NCBI GenBank assembly: GCA_964525565.1 | Contig: CAZGHI010000011.1 | Coordinates: 3,007-67,006, forward strand | Source of the DNA: OLB6 sp964525565 | GTDB lineage: Bacteria > Bacteroidota > Ignavibacteria > Kapaibacteriales > Kapaibacteriaceae | Direction of reading: 5' to 3' | Length of the DNA stretch: 64,000 nucleotides | Shown here: positions 25,038 to 34,823 of the stretch, one piece after another | Position numbering within the stretch: position 1 is the first letter of the stretch | Layout: each line of letters starts with the position of its first letter | Notes under the pieces: generated by a model | Database searches by the model: none | What the model was told of the DNA's origin: nothing | The model's input: only the letters and a program-made list of their open reading frames with translations | Made by a program: the position numbers and the translations under genes

Positions 25038-25930
25038 AACTTAAGGCCGTACCAAACAAGATTAGGATATATCTGCACAGCAGGCGCAGGTAAATGGTAC
25101 AAATGGAGAATCCTAAAAACGCGTTGGAGCCATGCAGGTAAAACGGGCAGGTGTTGCAGATCCCAATCCAGCGAAAGTGTGATTACGTGATTCCCCCCCC
25201 CTTGTCCATCTATATTCTGAACACTGTGCCCTATAGCGACGCCTAACCATGGTGGGTACCACGTTTGCCACGAGGCAGGCATCCATTGGTAGGGTGAGAT
25301 TGTTAACCAGTGTGTGGTGCTCTCATAATCGTCAATAATAGAAGAATACGCACCATCGCGGTATTTCTGTGAAGGCCAATACGAAACTTGCAAATCAAAG
25401 GCTCGAAGATCAGGTGTATAGTGCTTAGCAACACACAATGACGCACCGACTGTATTGGAGATCGCGTCACCCCATGAAAATCCGTAATCAGCAGAAAAAC
25501 CATCCCGAACCTCAACGAACGTTTGATAGGCCATGGCTACACCAAAGCCAATCCATGTTGCCGACGTGCTATCGAAACCACACCACCGCATGGCGTCGGC
25601 ATAAACCGTTGCAGCCATGAATGCGAAAGTGGCATGCCCTAGTTTATCTGCCCCCAGCGCATACACATTATCCTGGTAAGAATTGATGTGGAAATCAGAG
25701 TATTGTCCTTTCCACCATAGTGTGTTCAGATAGACGTGTCCGATGGCGAATGCGGTACCGGTAACACCACATACAACTGCCAGCCTGTGCCCGTTGATGT
25801 CTGTCGTAATGTGATTCGATGCGGTGAGAGAGTCTGAAAACAGTACATCAGCACTTGTAGCCCGGTGTTGGGAGAGAATCATAACTGTTAATGATATAAT
25901 AAGGTTACAGCTATGTGAACGAAATGTCAT
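25034..25930 (-). CDS. DUF2279 family protein
   Basis: The 298-residue protein has a signal peptide, then the DUF2279 pattern ADKLGHATFAFMAA, YQTFVEVRDGFSADYGFSWGD and SNTVGASL. The family is predicted to sit in the envelope and has no known function. Its stop codon overlaps the stop of the convergent OmpA-like gene (shared TTAG, 25034-25037), so no terminator separates them. It is divergent from rlpA. Confidence 0.75.
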   Translation of the reverse strand: MTFRSHSCNLIISLTVMILSQHRATSADVLFSDSLTASNHITTDINGHRLAVVCGVTGTAFAIGHVYLNTLWWKGQYSDFHINSYQDNVYALGADKLGHATFAFMAATVYADAMRWCGFDSTSATWIGFGVAMAYQTFVEVRDGFSADYGFSWGDAISNTVGASLCVAKHYTPDLRAFDLQVSYWPSQKYRDGAYSSIIDDYESTTHWLTISPYQWMPASWQTWYPPWLGVAIGHSVQNIDGQGGGNHVITLSLDWDLQHLPVLPAWLQRVFRILHLYHLPAPAVQIYPNLVWYGLKF

Positions 25931-26023
25931 TGAATCGTAATTGGTCAGGTGAATGCAAACCGGCAGTTTCGCCGTTCCTAAAAACGATATAAAGGTAATC
26001 GTACGACTTCGATTGTAAGAATA

Positions 26024-26698
26024 GTGGTGTTTACGCTGGTATTTCTGGCCGTAATGTCCGTGAGTTTCCTCGTGGAAGCTTCGGATGTTCCGGTTGGAGC
26101 CAAACCCATTGTTTCAACGATTGCTGAGCCCTATGGTCCACAGCTTCCAACCGCTTTCGAGGTGGACTTCGAGGATGTTGATGATGGACTAGCATCGTGG
26201 TACGGTCAGGGATTTCATGGGCGCAGAACTGCAAGCGGACGCACATTCGACATGAATGAGCTCACTGCTGCTCACCGCACACTACCATTTGGTACACTGC
26301 TCAGGGTGAATAACTCGGTAAGTGGTCAGTCGGTTCTTGTTGAAGTAACAGACCGTGGACCGTTCATTAAAAAGCGGGTGGTTGACTTGAGCAAGGCTGC
26401 TGCGCGTATGATTGGGGTTTCGGTAACTCCTGTTGACCTCTATGCTATCACTCCTGGTTACATGCGTGAGTTTTATGTTGATAATGATAGCACCGTTCTT
26501 GTCATAACACCCGATATGTCGTTGCAGGTACGTCCACGTAACAGCATTGGCGAATTATCGCAGCCCCTTTCCTTTTCCAAGGCGATGACCAATCTCAACG
26601 CAGACTCAATTGTTGTTGTCGGAGTAAACGATCGAGGAGCCCTGCACTACTCACGCGCTAAGAGCACTCCCGTTGTGTTGGCGGGATCGGCACTCTAG
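26024..26698 (+). CDS. rlpA: RlpA-like double-psi beta-barrel protein
   Basis: The 224-residue protein has an N-terminal signal segment and a double-psi beta-barrel: GLASWYGQGFHGRRTASG, MNELTAAHRTLPFGT, VEVTDRGPF and RVVDLSKAAA. RlpA proteins are septal lytic transglycosylases in some bacteria; the conserved Asp of TDRGPF is present. No SPOR domain is visible; the C-terminal 70 residues are unlike the usual one. No lipobox Cys is seen. The start is GTG 26024, with a second GTG directly after it. Confidence 0.78.
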   Translation: MVFTLVFLAVMSVSFLVEASDVPVGAKPIVSTIAEPYGPQLPTAFEVDFEDVDDGLASWYGQGFHGRRTASGRTFDMNELTAAHRTLPFGTLLRVNNSVSGQSVLVEVTDRGPFIKKRVVDLSKAAARMIGVSVTPVDLYAITPGYMREFYVDNDSTVLVITPDMSLQVRPRNSIGELSQPLSFSKAMTNLNADSIVVVGVNDRGALHYSRAKSTPVVLAGSAL

Positions 26699-26766
26699 CT
26701 GGACGTTGTATCCCTTGCCTATATTCAAGGTCTTAAAGTAACTAGCGATACCGTTGTGATATCGCG

Positions 26767-26774
26767 TAACTTTG
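26767..26774 (+). promoter_or_regulatory. TAnnTTTG promoter element upstream of the LolA-like gene
   Basis: TAACTTTG lies 65 nt before ATG 26840, in the gap after rlpA. Confidence 0.45.
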
Positions 26775-26839
26775 TCGTTAGAACATAGTATTACGCCGCG
26801 ACCAATGTGTGTCGAATTTCCACTAAAAGACAAAACGCT

Positions 26840-27565
26840 ATGAAAACGCTAACAGTAATGGCATTTGTTGTATGCGCATCACTATGGGCACATGCAACTA
26901 CCATAAATGAAGTTATTGCCAATCACATCCAGGCAATTGGTGGCGAAGCGGCCGTAAGGGCTCTCAACAGCCTCAAGGTTTCGGGAACTGTTTCGGTACG
27001 AGGTATGGAAACCGAATTTACTCAGTTCTTTAAAGCCGGAGATAAAATGCGCATGGAGATGCAGATTATGGGAAACTCCATGGTTCAAGCCTACGATGGT
27101 ACAACAGCCTGGGCTATTCAGCCCTGGGAAGGTCCAGACCCCGTAGTAATGCCCGAAGATCAAGCTGCAACGGCAAAACGCCAAGCAAACTTCAAAGGCG
27201 ATTTTATTGACCCCGACAAGTATGGCATTTCCTTTGAACTGAAAGGATCGGTAGATATTGATGAGACAACAGCCTACGCAGTGGAGGTGACCTATTCCGA
27301 TGGAATGAAAAAAACCGTGTACATTGACGCTATCACGTGGTTGCCAATAAAGGCTGTGAGCACCATGAACATGATGGGGCAGGAAGCACAAGTAGAGGTT
27401 ACTTACGATAATTACCGGGATGTATCGGGAGTGCAATTGCCAACAAAAATTGAGTTTGCCGTAGATGGTGATGTGTTTACCTCCATGAATTGGGTGAATA
27501 TTGAGGTAAATCCAACCCTGAATGATGCACTCTTTGCATTTCCGTCTGGTAACGGTAACAAGTGA
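26840..27565 (+). CDS. LolA-like outer-membrane lipoprotein carrier/sorting protein
   Basis: The 241-residue protein has a signal peptide (KTLTVMAFVVCASLWAHA) and the pattern HIQAIGGEAAVRALNSLKVSG, TEFTQFFKAGDKMRME and AYDGTTAWAIQPW, seen in the LolA/LolB-like (DUF4292-related) sorting proteins of Bacteroidota. It probably binds acyl chains in the periplasm. ATG 26840 is the start that gives a normal signal peptide; an upstream ATG at 26807 adds non-hydrophobic residues. It is followed by the TPR lipoprotein gene after 49 nt. Confidence 0.72.
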   Translation: MKTLTVMAFVVCASLWAHATTINEVIANHIQAIGGEAAVRALNSLKVSGTVSVRGMETEFTQFFKAGDKMRMEMQIMGNSMVQAYDGTTAWAIQPWEGPDPVVMPEDQAATAKRQANFKGDFIDPDKYGISFELKGSVDIDETTAYAVEVTYSDGMKKTVYIDAITWLPIKAVSTMNMMGQEAQVEVTYDNYRDVSGVQLPTKIEFAVDGDVFTSMNWVNIEVNPTLNDALFAFPSGNGNK

Positions 27566-27569
27566 TTCG

Positions 27570-27577
27570 TAGGTTTG
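27570..27577 (+). promoter_or_regulatory. TAnnTTTG promoter element upstream of the TPR gene
   Basis: TAGGTTTG starts 5 nt after the LolA-like stop, 37 nt before GTG 27615. Confidence 0.4.
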
Positions 27578-27614
27578 TGACCCCGTTTTTTCATCCATTC
27601 ATAGGGACTGAGCC

Positions 27615-29111
27615 GTGAACCGTCCGTTTCATTACGTTGTTCTCGTTCTCTTTGCTGCCCTTCTTACATCCGGGTTTCAGTGTGCGTCAACCGGAGTGTC
27701 CTCGGCACGGAAAGCCATGCAAAAGGAAGATTGGCCGGCTGCGCAAAAAGCCTTGAACGATGTGTTAGCACAAAATCCCAATGATTGTGAAGCACATATG
27801 CTTATGGGTGATGTGGCCAGGATGTTGGGGAACGATAGTCTTATGCTGACGTCATATCAAGCAGCCCTCAACTGCGGTGGATTATCGGATAAGATGCGAA
27901 CCGACGTATCCATTCGCATGTTTAACGCTTGGGTTGGTGAATACAATGCCGGGATAACAGCGTACAATGAATACGTATCACAGCGCACGCCCGAATCACT
28001 TGATCAGGCAATTCTCCGCCTTCGGAATGCGACCAAGCTTAAGCCAACGTTTACCGAACCTATGACGCTTCTGGGTGCGGCATTAGAACTGAAGTACGAT
28101 ACAGTGTCGGCATACAAAGCTTATGAACAATGGTGGATGATTGAAAAGCCTGGTTTTGATATCATTCGTGATAAGGCACTTCAGCTAGGCAGTAGTCGTA
28201 GTGCAGTACATGCCGCACTTGGGCAGCCAAGTGAAACACGTTCAGATACGCTCGAAAATGGCGGGGTGATCTATAAAGATAAAATAGATGTTGGCGGCAG
28301 AGATGTGTATGCCTTTTCCGTAGATGAGAAGGGGGGGGGAGCGATTCTCGAGGGCTGGACGTACAATCCGCCTGCTGATTTAGCAGAAGGAGAAGTGTGG
28401 CGTTCTCGAGTAACGATGCTGGGACCATTAAAGGCTATGGCATACATTGATTACCAGCAAGGACGCAAAGAACGCGCCCTCGAGATGTGCAATATTGTTG
28501 CATCGGTGAAGCCTACCGACCAGGAGTTGGTGCCGTTACGCACACAATTGCTCCAGGATCTGGGTAAGTCAGATCTTGCACTCCGAGAGATGGAAGAGCA
28601 GATACAACGAGATCCGTCGCAAATCAACTATCGGCTTCAGTATGCAACATTGCTTACCAGTGCGGGGCGTACAGACGAAGCCATTGCCCAGTACACCAAG
28701 GTTTTACAGCAGGACCCAAACAATGAATCTGCTTTGTACAACCTGGCGGCCAACTATAAGAATCTTGCCGGCACTAAGCAGCGTGCTGAACTGGATAAAA
28801 TGGACAAGGACAAGAAGTATCAGCCAGACATGTCGTACATGAAAGACCTTGAAATGGCGGCTCAGTACTTTGAGAAACTGAGAACATCGCCGAAATATGC
28901 TACCGACATGATCGTTCTCGAACAACTTGCCAATGTTTATGAGGTTACCAAAGAAAAGGCGAAGGTTCGTGCGTTGATAATGGAGCTGGAAGGGCTGGAA
29001 GAAATGTATTCGAATAACAAAACGTACTACCAGATTATGGAAGGGTTGTACGGCCGAAACAACATGATTGAAAAAATGAAAGCGGCTGCGGCAAAAGGTG
29101 CTAAGCTGTAG
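27615..29111 (+). CDS. TPR-repeat protein, probably envelope-bound
   Basis: The 498-residue protein opens with a hydrophobic segment followed by TSGFQCAS; Cys24 could be a lipidation site, but Gln at -1 is unusual for a lipobox. Tetratricopeptide repeats lie near residues 30-75, 120-165 and 330-385 (for example AIAQYTKVLQQDPNNESALY). Such proteins act as protein-binding scaffolds; the partner is not known. The start is GTG 27615. DUF3467 follows after 30 nt. Confidence 0.75.
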   Translation: MNRPFHYVVLVLFAALLTSGFQCASTGVSSARKAMQKEDWPAAQKALNDVLAQNPNDCEAHMLMGDVARMLGNDSLMLTSYQAALNCGGLSDKMRTDVSIRMFNAWVGEYNAGITAYNEYVSQRTPESLDQAILRLRNATKLKPTFTEPMTLLGAALELKYDTVSAYKAYEQWWMIEKPGFDIIRDKALQLGSSRSAVHAALGQPSETRSDTLENGGVIYKDKIDVGGRDVYAFSVDEKGGGAILEGWTYNPPADLAEGEVWRSRVTMLGPLKAMAYIDYQQGRKERALEMCNIVASVKPTDQELVPLRTQLLQDLGKSDLALREMEEQIQRDPSQINYRLQYATLLTSAGRTDEAIAQYTKVLQQDPNNESALYNLAANYKNLAGTKQRAELDKMDKDKKYQPDMSYMKDLEMAAQYFEKLRTSPKYATDMIVLEQLANVYEVTKEKAKVRALIMELEGLEEMYSNNKTYYQIMEGLYGRNNMIEKMKAAAAKGAKL

Positions 29112-29141
29112 ATTACCCAATAACTAATACACGGAAAAACC

Positions 29142-29456
29142 ATGGCAGACCAGAAGGATGGCCAGCAGCAACACCAGATGACAATTGAGCTTGGAGAGAA
29201 GGAAGCCGAAGGCATCTACTCTAATCTTGCCATCATATCACATTCACCGGCAGAGTTCGTTGTTGACTTTACACGAGTACTCCCCGGTGTTCCTAAAGCG
29301 CGCGTACATGCCCGTATCGTTATGACGCCAGTTCATGCCAAGCTCTTACTGCATGCATTGTCAGACAACATTAGTAAGTATGAGCACCAGCACGGTGAAA
29401 TCAATATTGATGGTCAGCTACCATCATTTCCACCGGGCATTACAAATGTGAACTGA
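29142..29456 (+). CDS. DUF3467 family protein
   Basis: The 104-residue protein matches DUF3467: YSNLAIISHSPAEFVVDFTR, PGVPKARVHARIVMTPVHAK, LLHALSDNISKYE. No function has been shown for the family. It has no signal peptide and is probably cytoplasmic. It lies between the TPR gene and the rpmH promoter. Confidence 0.85.
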   Translation: MADQKDGQQQHQMTIELGEKEAEGIYSNLAIISHSPAEFVVDFTRVLPGVPKARVHARIVMTPVHAKLLLHALSDNISKYEHQHGEINIDGQLPSFPPGITNVN

Positions 29457-29462
29457 TCTTCG

Positions 29463-29470
29463 TAACTTTG
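29463..29470 (+). promoter_or_regulatory. TAnnTTTG promoter element of the rpmH operon
   Basis: TAACTTTG lies 44 nt before the rpmH ATG at 29515 and just after the DUF3467 stop. Confidence 0.55.
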
Positions 29471-29514
29471 TAATTCTGTCGTTAAATCAGTCTGTATAAG
29501 TTGAAAGCGCAACC

Positions 29515-29661
29515 ATGAAACGAACGTATCAGCCTAGTAAACGCAAACGTGTCAACACACACGGCTTCCGTGCGCGAATGGCAACTAAGAATGGCCGCAA
29601 AGTGTTAAGTCGTCGGCGTGCAAAGGGTCGGTATCGCATCGCTGTTGGCGCAGCGCGGTAA
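29515..29661 (+). CDS. rpmH: 50S ribosomal protein L34
   Basis: The 48-residue basic protein starts MKRTYQPSKRKRVNTHGF and ends with RRRAKGRYRIAV, the standard L34 sequence. It leads the classical rpmH-rnpA-yidD-yidC cluster, which in many bacteria lies close to dnaA and the replication origin; dnaA itself is not in this window. rnpA starts 12 nt downstream. Confidence 0.97.
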   Translation: MKRTYQPSKRKRVNTHGFRARMATKNGRKVLSRRRAKGRYRIAVGAAR

Positions 29662-29673
29662 ACAGTTATTCGG

Positions 29674-30069
29674 ATGAACGTACAGCCGCTGAAGGGGTAC
29701 GGCTCGTTCGATGAGGTTCTCAGGAGAGGAATCCAATATGCGGTGGGCCCCATAAGGCTCACCGTTCTTGTTGGGGAGCCACATCAAGATGGCGATACAC
29801 TGCGGCTGGGTGTGGGAATTAGCAAGCGGCTTGCTAGAAACGCAGTCATTCGAAATCGGGTAAAACGCTTGCTCAGGGTAGCAGCAAAGGCGGTGTGCAC
29901 ACAGTTGGAAAACCACGTGGAACAGAGCAACATCACAACGATGATACTGTTGTGGAGAGCACCGGTACACAGGTCGAGTGAGATTTCTTTGCAAACAGTT
30001 TTGCCGTACGTGCACAAAGCCGTAATGAAAGCCACTACCATGCGAAATAACGATGGAGACCAACGATGA
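29674..30069 (+). CDS. rnpA: Ribonuclease P protein component
   Basis: The 131-residue basic protein has the RNase P motif ARNAVIRNRVKRLLR (Arg60-Asn-Arg62), which contacts the RNA subunit that processes tRNA 5' ends. The N-terminal FDEVLRRG block is also conserved. The stop overlaps the yidD start (ATGA, 30066-30069). Confidence 0.93.
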   Translation: MNVQPLKGYGSFDEVLRRGIQYAVGPIRLTVLVGEPHQDGDTLRLGVGISKRLARNAVIRNRVKRLLRVAAKAVCTQLENHVEQSNITTMILLWRAPVHRSSEISLQTVLPYVHKAVMKATTMRNNDGDQR

Positions 30070-30305
30070 GGTGGCTTGCATTGCATCTGGTGGCATTATA
30101 CCGTTCGTTTATCTCCCCACTGTTCCCTCCATCGTGCAGGTTTGAGCCTACCTGCTCACAGTATGCATACCAGGCCATTCACCGCTTTGGAGTTCTGCGC
30201 GGCGGATGGATGGCCATCAAGCGAATTAGTAAATGTCATCCTATGCACCCAGGCGGGTACGATCCCGTGCCGGGAGAAAACGACTACCACTCTCAATCTC
30301 TGTAG
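30066..30305 (+). CDS. yidD: Membrane protein insertion efficiency factor YidD
   Basis: The 79-residue protein has the YidD pattern YRSFISPLFPPSCRFEPTCS, YAYQAIHRFGVLRGGW and KCHPMHPGGYDPVP. It is a peripheral inner-membrane protein that aids YidC-dependent insertion. It is coupled to rnpA and lies 5 nt before yidC. Confidence 0.96.
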   Translation: MRWLALHLVALYRSFISPLFPPSCRFEPTCSQYAYQAIHRFGVLRGGWMAIKRISKCHPMHPGGYDPVPGENDYHSQSL

Positions 30306-30310
30306 CTACT

Positions 30311-32176
30311 ATGGATCGTTCCTCGCTGATTGGTGTAATTCTCATTGGACTTGTTGTTGCTGCCTGGGTGTTTTTTCAGAGCACAGTTTCTAGGCGTGAT
30401 GTGACTCCCCAAAAAACTGCCGATCGTACAGAGAAAGCAGATGTTGCCCGCAGCGCTGTGGTAAACGTTCCTCTGGAAAGGCAAATCAACACCACGCCTG
30501 AACAGTTGATTACGATAGAAACAGATAACATCATTGCTGTTCTTAGTTCGCATGGCGGAACCATTCGCTCGTGGAAGCTGAAAAACTACAAGCCCTGGTA
30601 TCGCATGGAGATACCTCACGAGCGCGTTGATCTCATTCATAAAGGGGCTCACGAGTTTGGATTCAGTTTCAGGCGTCCGGATGGAAGTCGTATGCTAGCA
30701 AAGGATATTCCCTTTACATGGAATGTTCCCTCTCAACGCATCCAGGTAACTGGATCCGACAGCGTTACAATTGTAGCAACAGCTACAATGCCAGATGGTG
30801 GCAAAATCGAGCGTAAGTACACATTCCATGGCTCGCGTTACGCAGTGCACACAAGCCTGATATTGGATGGTATGGAAACGTCCATTCCACAAACAAATAG
30901 ATTTATCAATCTTGAGTGGACAAAGGGGATTCGGTACCAAGAACAAAACTCAGTTGACGAAAGCAACAACGCCGTAGCTATAGCAGCGTACGGAGACGAG
31001 ATTGACGAGCTGGATGCAACGGATTACAATGCACCGGAACAGAGATCTGCTAACGGCGAGATTCGCTATCTGGCTACCAGAACCAAGTATTTTGCTGTTG
31101 CCATGAAGCCCGACGCTGGTTTCGACGGTTCTGTTTTTTACTCTGGTGTTCGCTACGGTGCAAGGAATGGCGGACATGTTGAACAATATACCTTAACCTA
31201 TAAGCTGCCATATTCAGGCGGACGTCAAGAGCACAATGTTTTGCTCTATGCAGGTCCTATGCAGTACGATACCTTGGCGCAGTACGGCTTAACCGACGTG
31301 ATGAATTTTGGCTTTAAGTGGATAGTGAAACCCATCGGTGAGTACTTTATGCTGCCGACGATGAAGTTCATTCACAACTTCATCCCTAACTGGGGGATTG
31401 CAATAATTGTTTTCGGTTTGCTTTTGAAAATCGTATTGTATCCGCTTAGCATATCACAGTTACAGAGCGCCCGTAAAATGCAGTTGGTTGCGCCACTGAT
31501 GAACGAAGTTCGCGAGAAGTACAAAGACGACATGCAACGGCAGCAACAGGAAACAATGAAACTCTATGCTGAATACGGGATCAACCCGGCCGGAGGATGT
31601 TTGCCCCTCTTGTTACAGATGCCGTTTTTGTACGCTATGTATGCTGTTCTTAATCTAAATATTGAGCTTCGCCAGGCAGCATTTCTTCCCGTTTGGATAA
31701 CGGATTTGTCGGTACCCGACGTGATTTTCTCGATTCCCTTTAAACTGCCGCTTGTGAACATAGACAAGTTCTCCGGACTGGCACTTGCAATGGGTGCCAC
31801 GTTGTTCATTCAACAAAAACAGGTGGTTACCGATCCCCGTCAAAAGGGGCTTGTGTACATTATGCCAATCATGCTTACGCTGATGTTCTCAACGCTTCCG
31901 GCTGGCCTCAATCTCTATTACTTCGTGTTCAATATCGTTGGAATCCTTCAACAGGTGTACATGAAGAAATTTAGTCGCAACCAGCTTACTCTGGCAGACC
32001 TGAAGGCAATGCCCAAAAAAGAGGGCTGGCTTCAACGGAAAATGCGTGAGGCTCAGGAAATGGCTGAAGCCCAGGGACGTAGTTTCCCAGGTCAGCGCTC
32101 GTTGCCCACGAATACGAATGTTGGAGGAGCTGGCAAGATGCCAAAGAACCCCAAAAAGCGTGGCAGAGATCGCTAA
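30311..32176 (+). CDS. yidC: Membrane protein insertase YidC
   Basis: The 621-residue protein has the Gram-negative YidC layout: an N-terminal membrane helix (residues about 6-22), a large periplasmic domain, then the conserved insertase core. Core motifs are WGIAIIVFGLLLKIVLYPLS, YAEYGINPAGGCLPLLLQMP and STLPAGLNLYYFVFN. The tail is basic (KNPKKRGRDR). It inserts inner-membrane proteins alone or with SecYEG. ATG 30311 is preferred because a frame extension to 30233 overlaps yidD and is not conserved. Confidence 0.96.
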   Translation: MDRSSLIGVILIGLVVAAWVFFQSTVSRRDVTPQKTADRTEKADVARSAVVNVPLERQINTTPEQLITIETDNIIAVLSSHGGTIRSWKLKNYKPWYRMEIPHERVDLIHKGAHEFGFSFRRPDGSRMLAKDIPFTWNVPSQRIQVTGSDSVTIVATATMPDGGKIERKYTFHGSRYAVHTSLILDGMETSIPQTNRFINLEWTKGIRYQEQNSVDESNNAVAIAAYGDEIDELDATDYNAPEQRSANGEIRYLATRTKYFAVAMKPDAGFDGSVFYSGVRYGARNGGHVEQYTLTYKLPYSGGRQEHNVLLYAGPMQYDTLAQYGLTDVMNFGFKWIVKPIGEYFMLPTMKFIHNFIPNWGIAIIVFGLLLKIVLYPLSISQLQSARKMQLVAPLMNEVREKYKDDMQRQQQETMKLYAEYGINPAGGCLPLLLQMPFLYAMYAVLNLNIELRQAAFLPVWITDLSVPDVIFSIPFKLPLVNIDKFSGLALAMGATLFIQQKQVVTDPRQKGLVYIMPIMLTLMFSTLPAGLNLYYFVFNIVGILQQVYMKKFSRNQLTLADLKAMPKKEGWLQRKMREAQEMAEAQGRSFPGQRSLPTNTNVGGAGKMPKNPKKRGRDR

Positions 32177-32386
32177 GGCATTTACCGGCTTGGGGTTGTT
32201 GCCGTGCCGTTCCAAGTTGGAAGAATACTTGGCATAACCCGGGACCTGTACCATGCGTCTTCGTTGGACAGCTCAACAAATATTCTCCATTATTGCCGAC
32301 ACAGGTACATTGTAACCAAATACTAGCTATTTTATCACTCACACGTTCGTAAACAACTACATGCATTCACCTTGGAGGAAATTCCG

Positions 32387-34792
32387 ATGAGTATTCGGAT
32401 CCTGTTTTCCAGTATTGCAGCACTGCTTTGTGCGGTGCTCGTTACTACAACTGTACAGGCACAAAACCAGTATAAGCGCCTGACGGTGATTGAGGAATTT
32501 ACAAGCGCCACATGCGGACCCTGTGTACCTGCCAGTGAAGCGCTTCTCGGAACTGTTAAGATGTCGAAAGGTATTGTGTCGATTCGGTACCATATGTGGT
32601 GGCCTGCTGCCGGTGACCCATGGAACGTGGAGAACCCAAACGATAACAAAGCCCGACGCGATTATTATGGAGTTCAGGGAATACCGTATGCCCGTCTCAA
32701 TGGAGTTGAAATCAGTCCAACAAATGCAGGAGCAATGCTCGCCGCCGCTGCCGCTGATAATGCTAAAGGAGCGGGAGTTAGTATCGAAGTAACGGAATCA
32801 GGTACCGGAAATAATCGAAGCGTTACAGTGAAAGTAAATACGGACATTAGTCTTACGAATCATAAACTGCAGGTTGCCGTTGTAAGCCGCTATGCACCGT
32901 ATCCAGGATTGGCGTCGTCGCTGCCAAACAGCAACGGAGAAGAAGAATTCTACGATGCTATGAACCTCATGCTACCTGATGCTGGTGGCACCTCGTTGAA
33001 TATGAATGCCGGTGCCGAGCAGACGTTTACGTTTAACTATACAAAGAAAGCCGGCTATACCTGGCCCAAAGATCAGCAGTACATTATTGCTTTCGTACAA
33101 AACGAGGCTACCAAAGCTGTTCTCAACGCCGGAACTAACCGTAAGGTTGTGTACGCTGAAGTAGAATTGGTTAGCCCTGCGTGGGAGCCGATAGACAAGC
33201 GCGCTCAGGCAACAAAACAGGTACGGATTACTAATCCAACGGATAAGGAACTCGTTTGCAATATCGAAGTCACAAATTATGCAAATCTGCAGCAGTCCGG
33301 CTGGGACGTCACGCTTCCTTCGAATGAAGTTGTTCTTGGACCGAACCAAAGTTCTGTGGTAGGGGTCGTTTCTACAGCTAACAACAGAGCCTTCTTTGCT
33401 CCAATTGAGTTTACGGTTACGCCGTTTACGACATCTGAATCGGAAGACAATGGCGTGGTGTTTGGGTACTTAACAAATGGATCGCGGGTTGGAGTGTATT
33501 ACGGAGCATCACAATTTGCGCAAGGAGCAGCAGTAGCTGCTCTTTCTACAAAGTATGCGCAGGACGTGGCTTACGTTCCTCTTTCGTCTGATGTGCTTGC
33601 GGCATTTCCTCCGCAAACATCGTTCGAAGCGGTTATTCTTCCTCACGCCTACAACTCCCCAGCAGCCATCCTCACCCTTGTTCCGATTGCAGAGGCCATG
33701 CTTCAAGCAAAGAAAGGCGTTTGGTTAAGCTCTCCAACTGGCCTAGCCATTGCCATGAATGCTCAGAATCAGTCAGTACCCGGCATTCCGGAGTGTAAGG
33801 CTTTCTTTGAACGATATGGCATAGCATGGAAGAGCCAGTCGCAGCGTTTCAGTGGACAGTACGTAACACAATTCGATGCTGCCGGCGTTGCAAATGACGT
33901 TATTGGTAATGGATGGAGTGCCAAGGTAAACGACGCTACCCAGCAGTGGCCGGTGTTTACTCCATACCAAGACATTATTTCACTGCAAAATGCCCTGTGC
34001 AAGTCATTCCTGTTCACCGATGGAAATTCAACCAACATTGCTGGTGTTCGGTATGAACAAGGCAATGCCAAACTTGTGTTCACCACATTTGGCGCCGAGC
34101 ATGTTGGGGTAGAGGCAAAGAGGAACCAACTCTCTGAACGGGTAATCCAGTACCTTCTGCCATCAACACAGTCAAATGCACCACAAATTACTGTTAACGC
34201 TGAGACGATTTCGTTCGGTAGCGTACCGGTTGGCTCTACGGTTGACAGGACCCTGACGATTACGAACTCAGGGACCGCTGAACTCCAACTTACAGACGTT
34301 AGCATTGTAGGACCAGATGCCGTCTCTTTTGACGTTGTAGATGGAAGAATTAGCGGTGGTCAGATCGTAACTGTGCAGCCTGGCTCCACATACAATGTTC
34401 GCATTCGATTCCAACCGATGTCTGCAAAAGCAAGTTTTACTGCGTCGGTTAGCATTTCTGCAAATGCAGTTGCACCAGGTGTTCAACTTACCGCTGCAGC
34501 GGTAACTTCAGTTGAAACCGAAGCCTTTAGTGAAACAGGTGCAATAGCCATGCGTTTAAACGGAGCAAATCCTGTTACTGATCATTCGGCGATTCAGCTT
34601 TCGTCGTCGCAGCCAGTTGTTGTAACCGTTGTAGATAACAGCGGTCGCACGGTAGCAACTCTCCACAATGGTGTAGTTAATGGTACAGAGCAGATTGCCT
34701 TGCAATCAGCTTCGCTACCATCGGGTATGTACACAGTTGTTGCGTCAACAGGCGATGAGCGTGCTGTACTTACCATTGTTGTTGCGCGCTAA
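32387..34792 (+). CDS. Omp28-like thioredoxin-fold secreted protein with T9SS sorting domain
   Basis: The 801-residue protein has a signal peptide (cut after VQAQ, about residue 26), then VIEEFTSATCGPCVPAS with a CGPC redox pair (Cys43, Cys46), as in Omp28-type proteins. Near residue 600 a choice-of-anchor/HYDIN-like domain begins (FGSVPVGSTVDRTLTITNSG). The last 70 residues (VVDNSGRTVATL, LPSGMYTVVAS) are a T9SS type A sorting domain. It is probably a surface-exposed or released redox-active protein. GGAGG 9 nt before ATG 32387 fixes the start. A strong terminator follows. Confidence 0.78.
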   Translation: MSIRILFSSIAALLCAVLVTTTVQAQNQYKRLTVIEEFTSATCGPCVPASEALLGTVKMSKGIVSIRYHMWWPAAGDPWNVENPNDNKARRDYYGVQGIPYARLNGVEISPTNAGAMLAAAAADNAKGAGVSIEVTESGTGNNRSVTVKVNTDISLTNHKLQVAVVSRYAPYPGLASSLPNSNGEEEFYDAMNLMLPDAGGTSLNMNAGAEQTFTFNYTKKAGYTWPKDQQYIIAFVQNEATKAVLNAGTNRKVVYAEVELVSPAWEPIDKRAQATKQVRITNPTDKELVCNIEVTNYANLQQSGWDVTLPSNEVVLGPNQSSVVGVVSTANNRAFFAPIEFTVTPFTTSESEDNGVVFGYLTNGSRVGVYYGASQFAQGAAVAALSTKYAQDVAYVPLSSDVLAAFPPQTSFEAVILPHAYNSPAAILTLVPIAEAMLQAKKGVWLSSPTGLAIAMNAQNQSVPGIPECKAFFERYGIAWKSQSQRFSGQYVTQFDAAGVANDVIGNGWSAKVNDATQQWPVFTPYQDIISLQNALCKSFLFTDGNSTNIAGVRYEQGNAKLVFTTFGAEHVGVEAKRNQLSERVIQYLLPSTQSNAPQITVNAETISFGSVPVGSTVDRTLTITNSGTAELQLTDVSIVGPDAVSFDVVDGRISGGQIVTVQPGSTYNVRIRFQPMSAKASFTASVSISANAVAPGVQLTAAAVTSVETEAFSETGAIAMRLNGANPVTDHSAIQLSSSQPVVVTVVDNSGRTVATLHNGVVNGTEQIALQSASLPSGMYTVVASTGDERAVLTIVVAR

Positions 34793-34823
34793 CAGATACA
34801 TCCCAACCTTGGCAGTCTTATTC

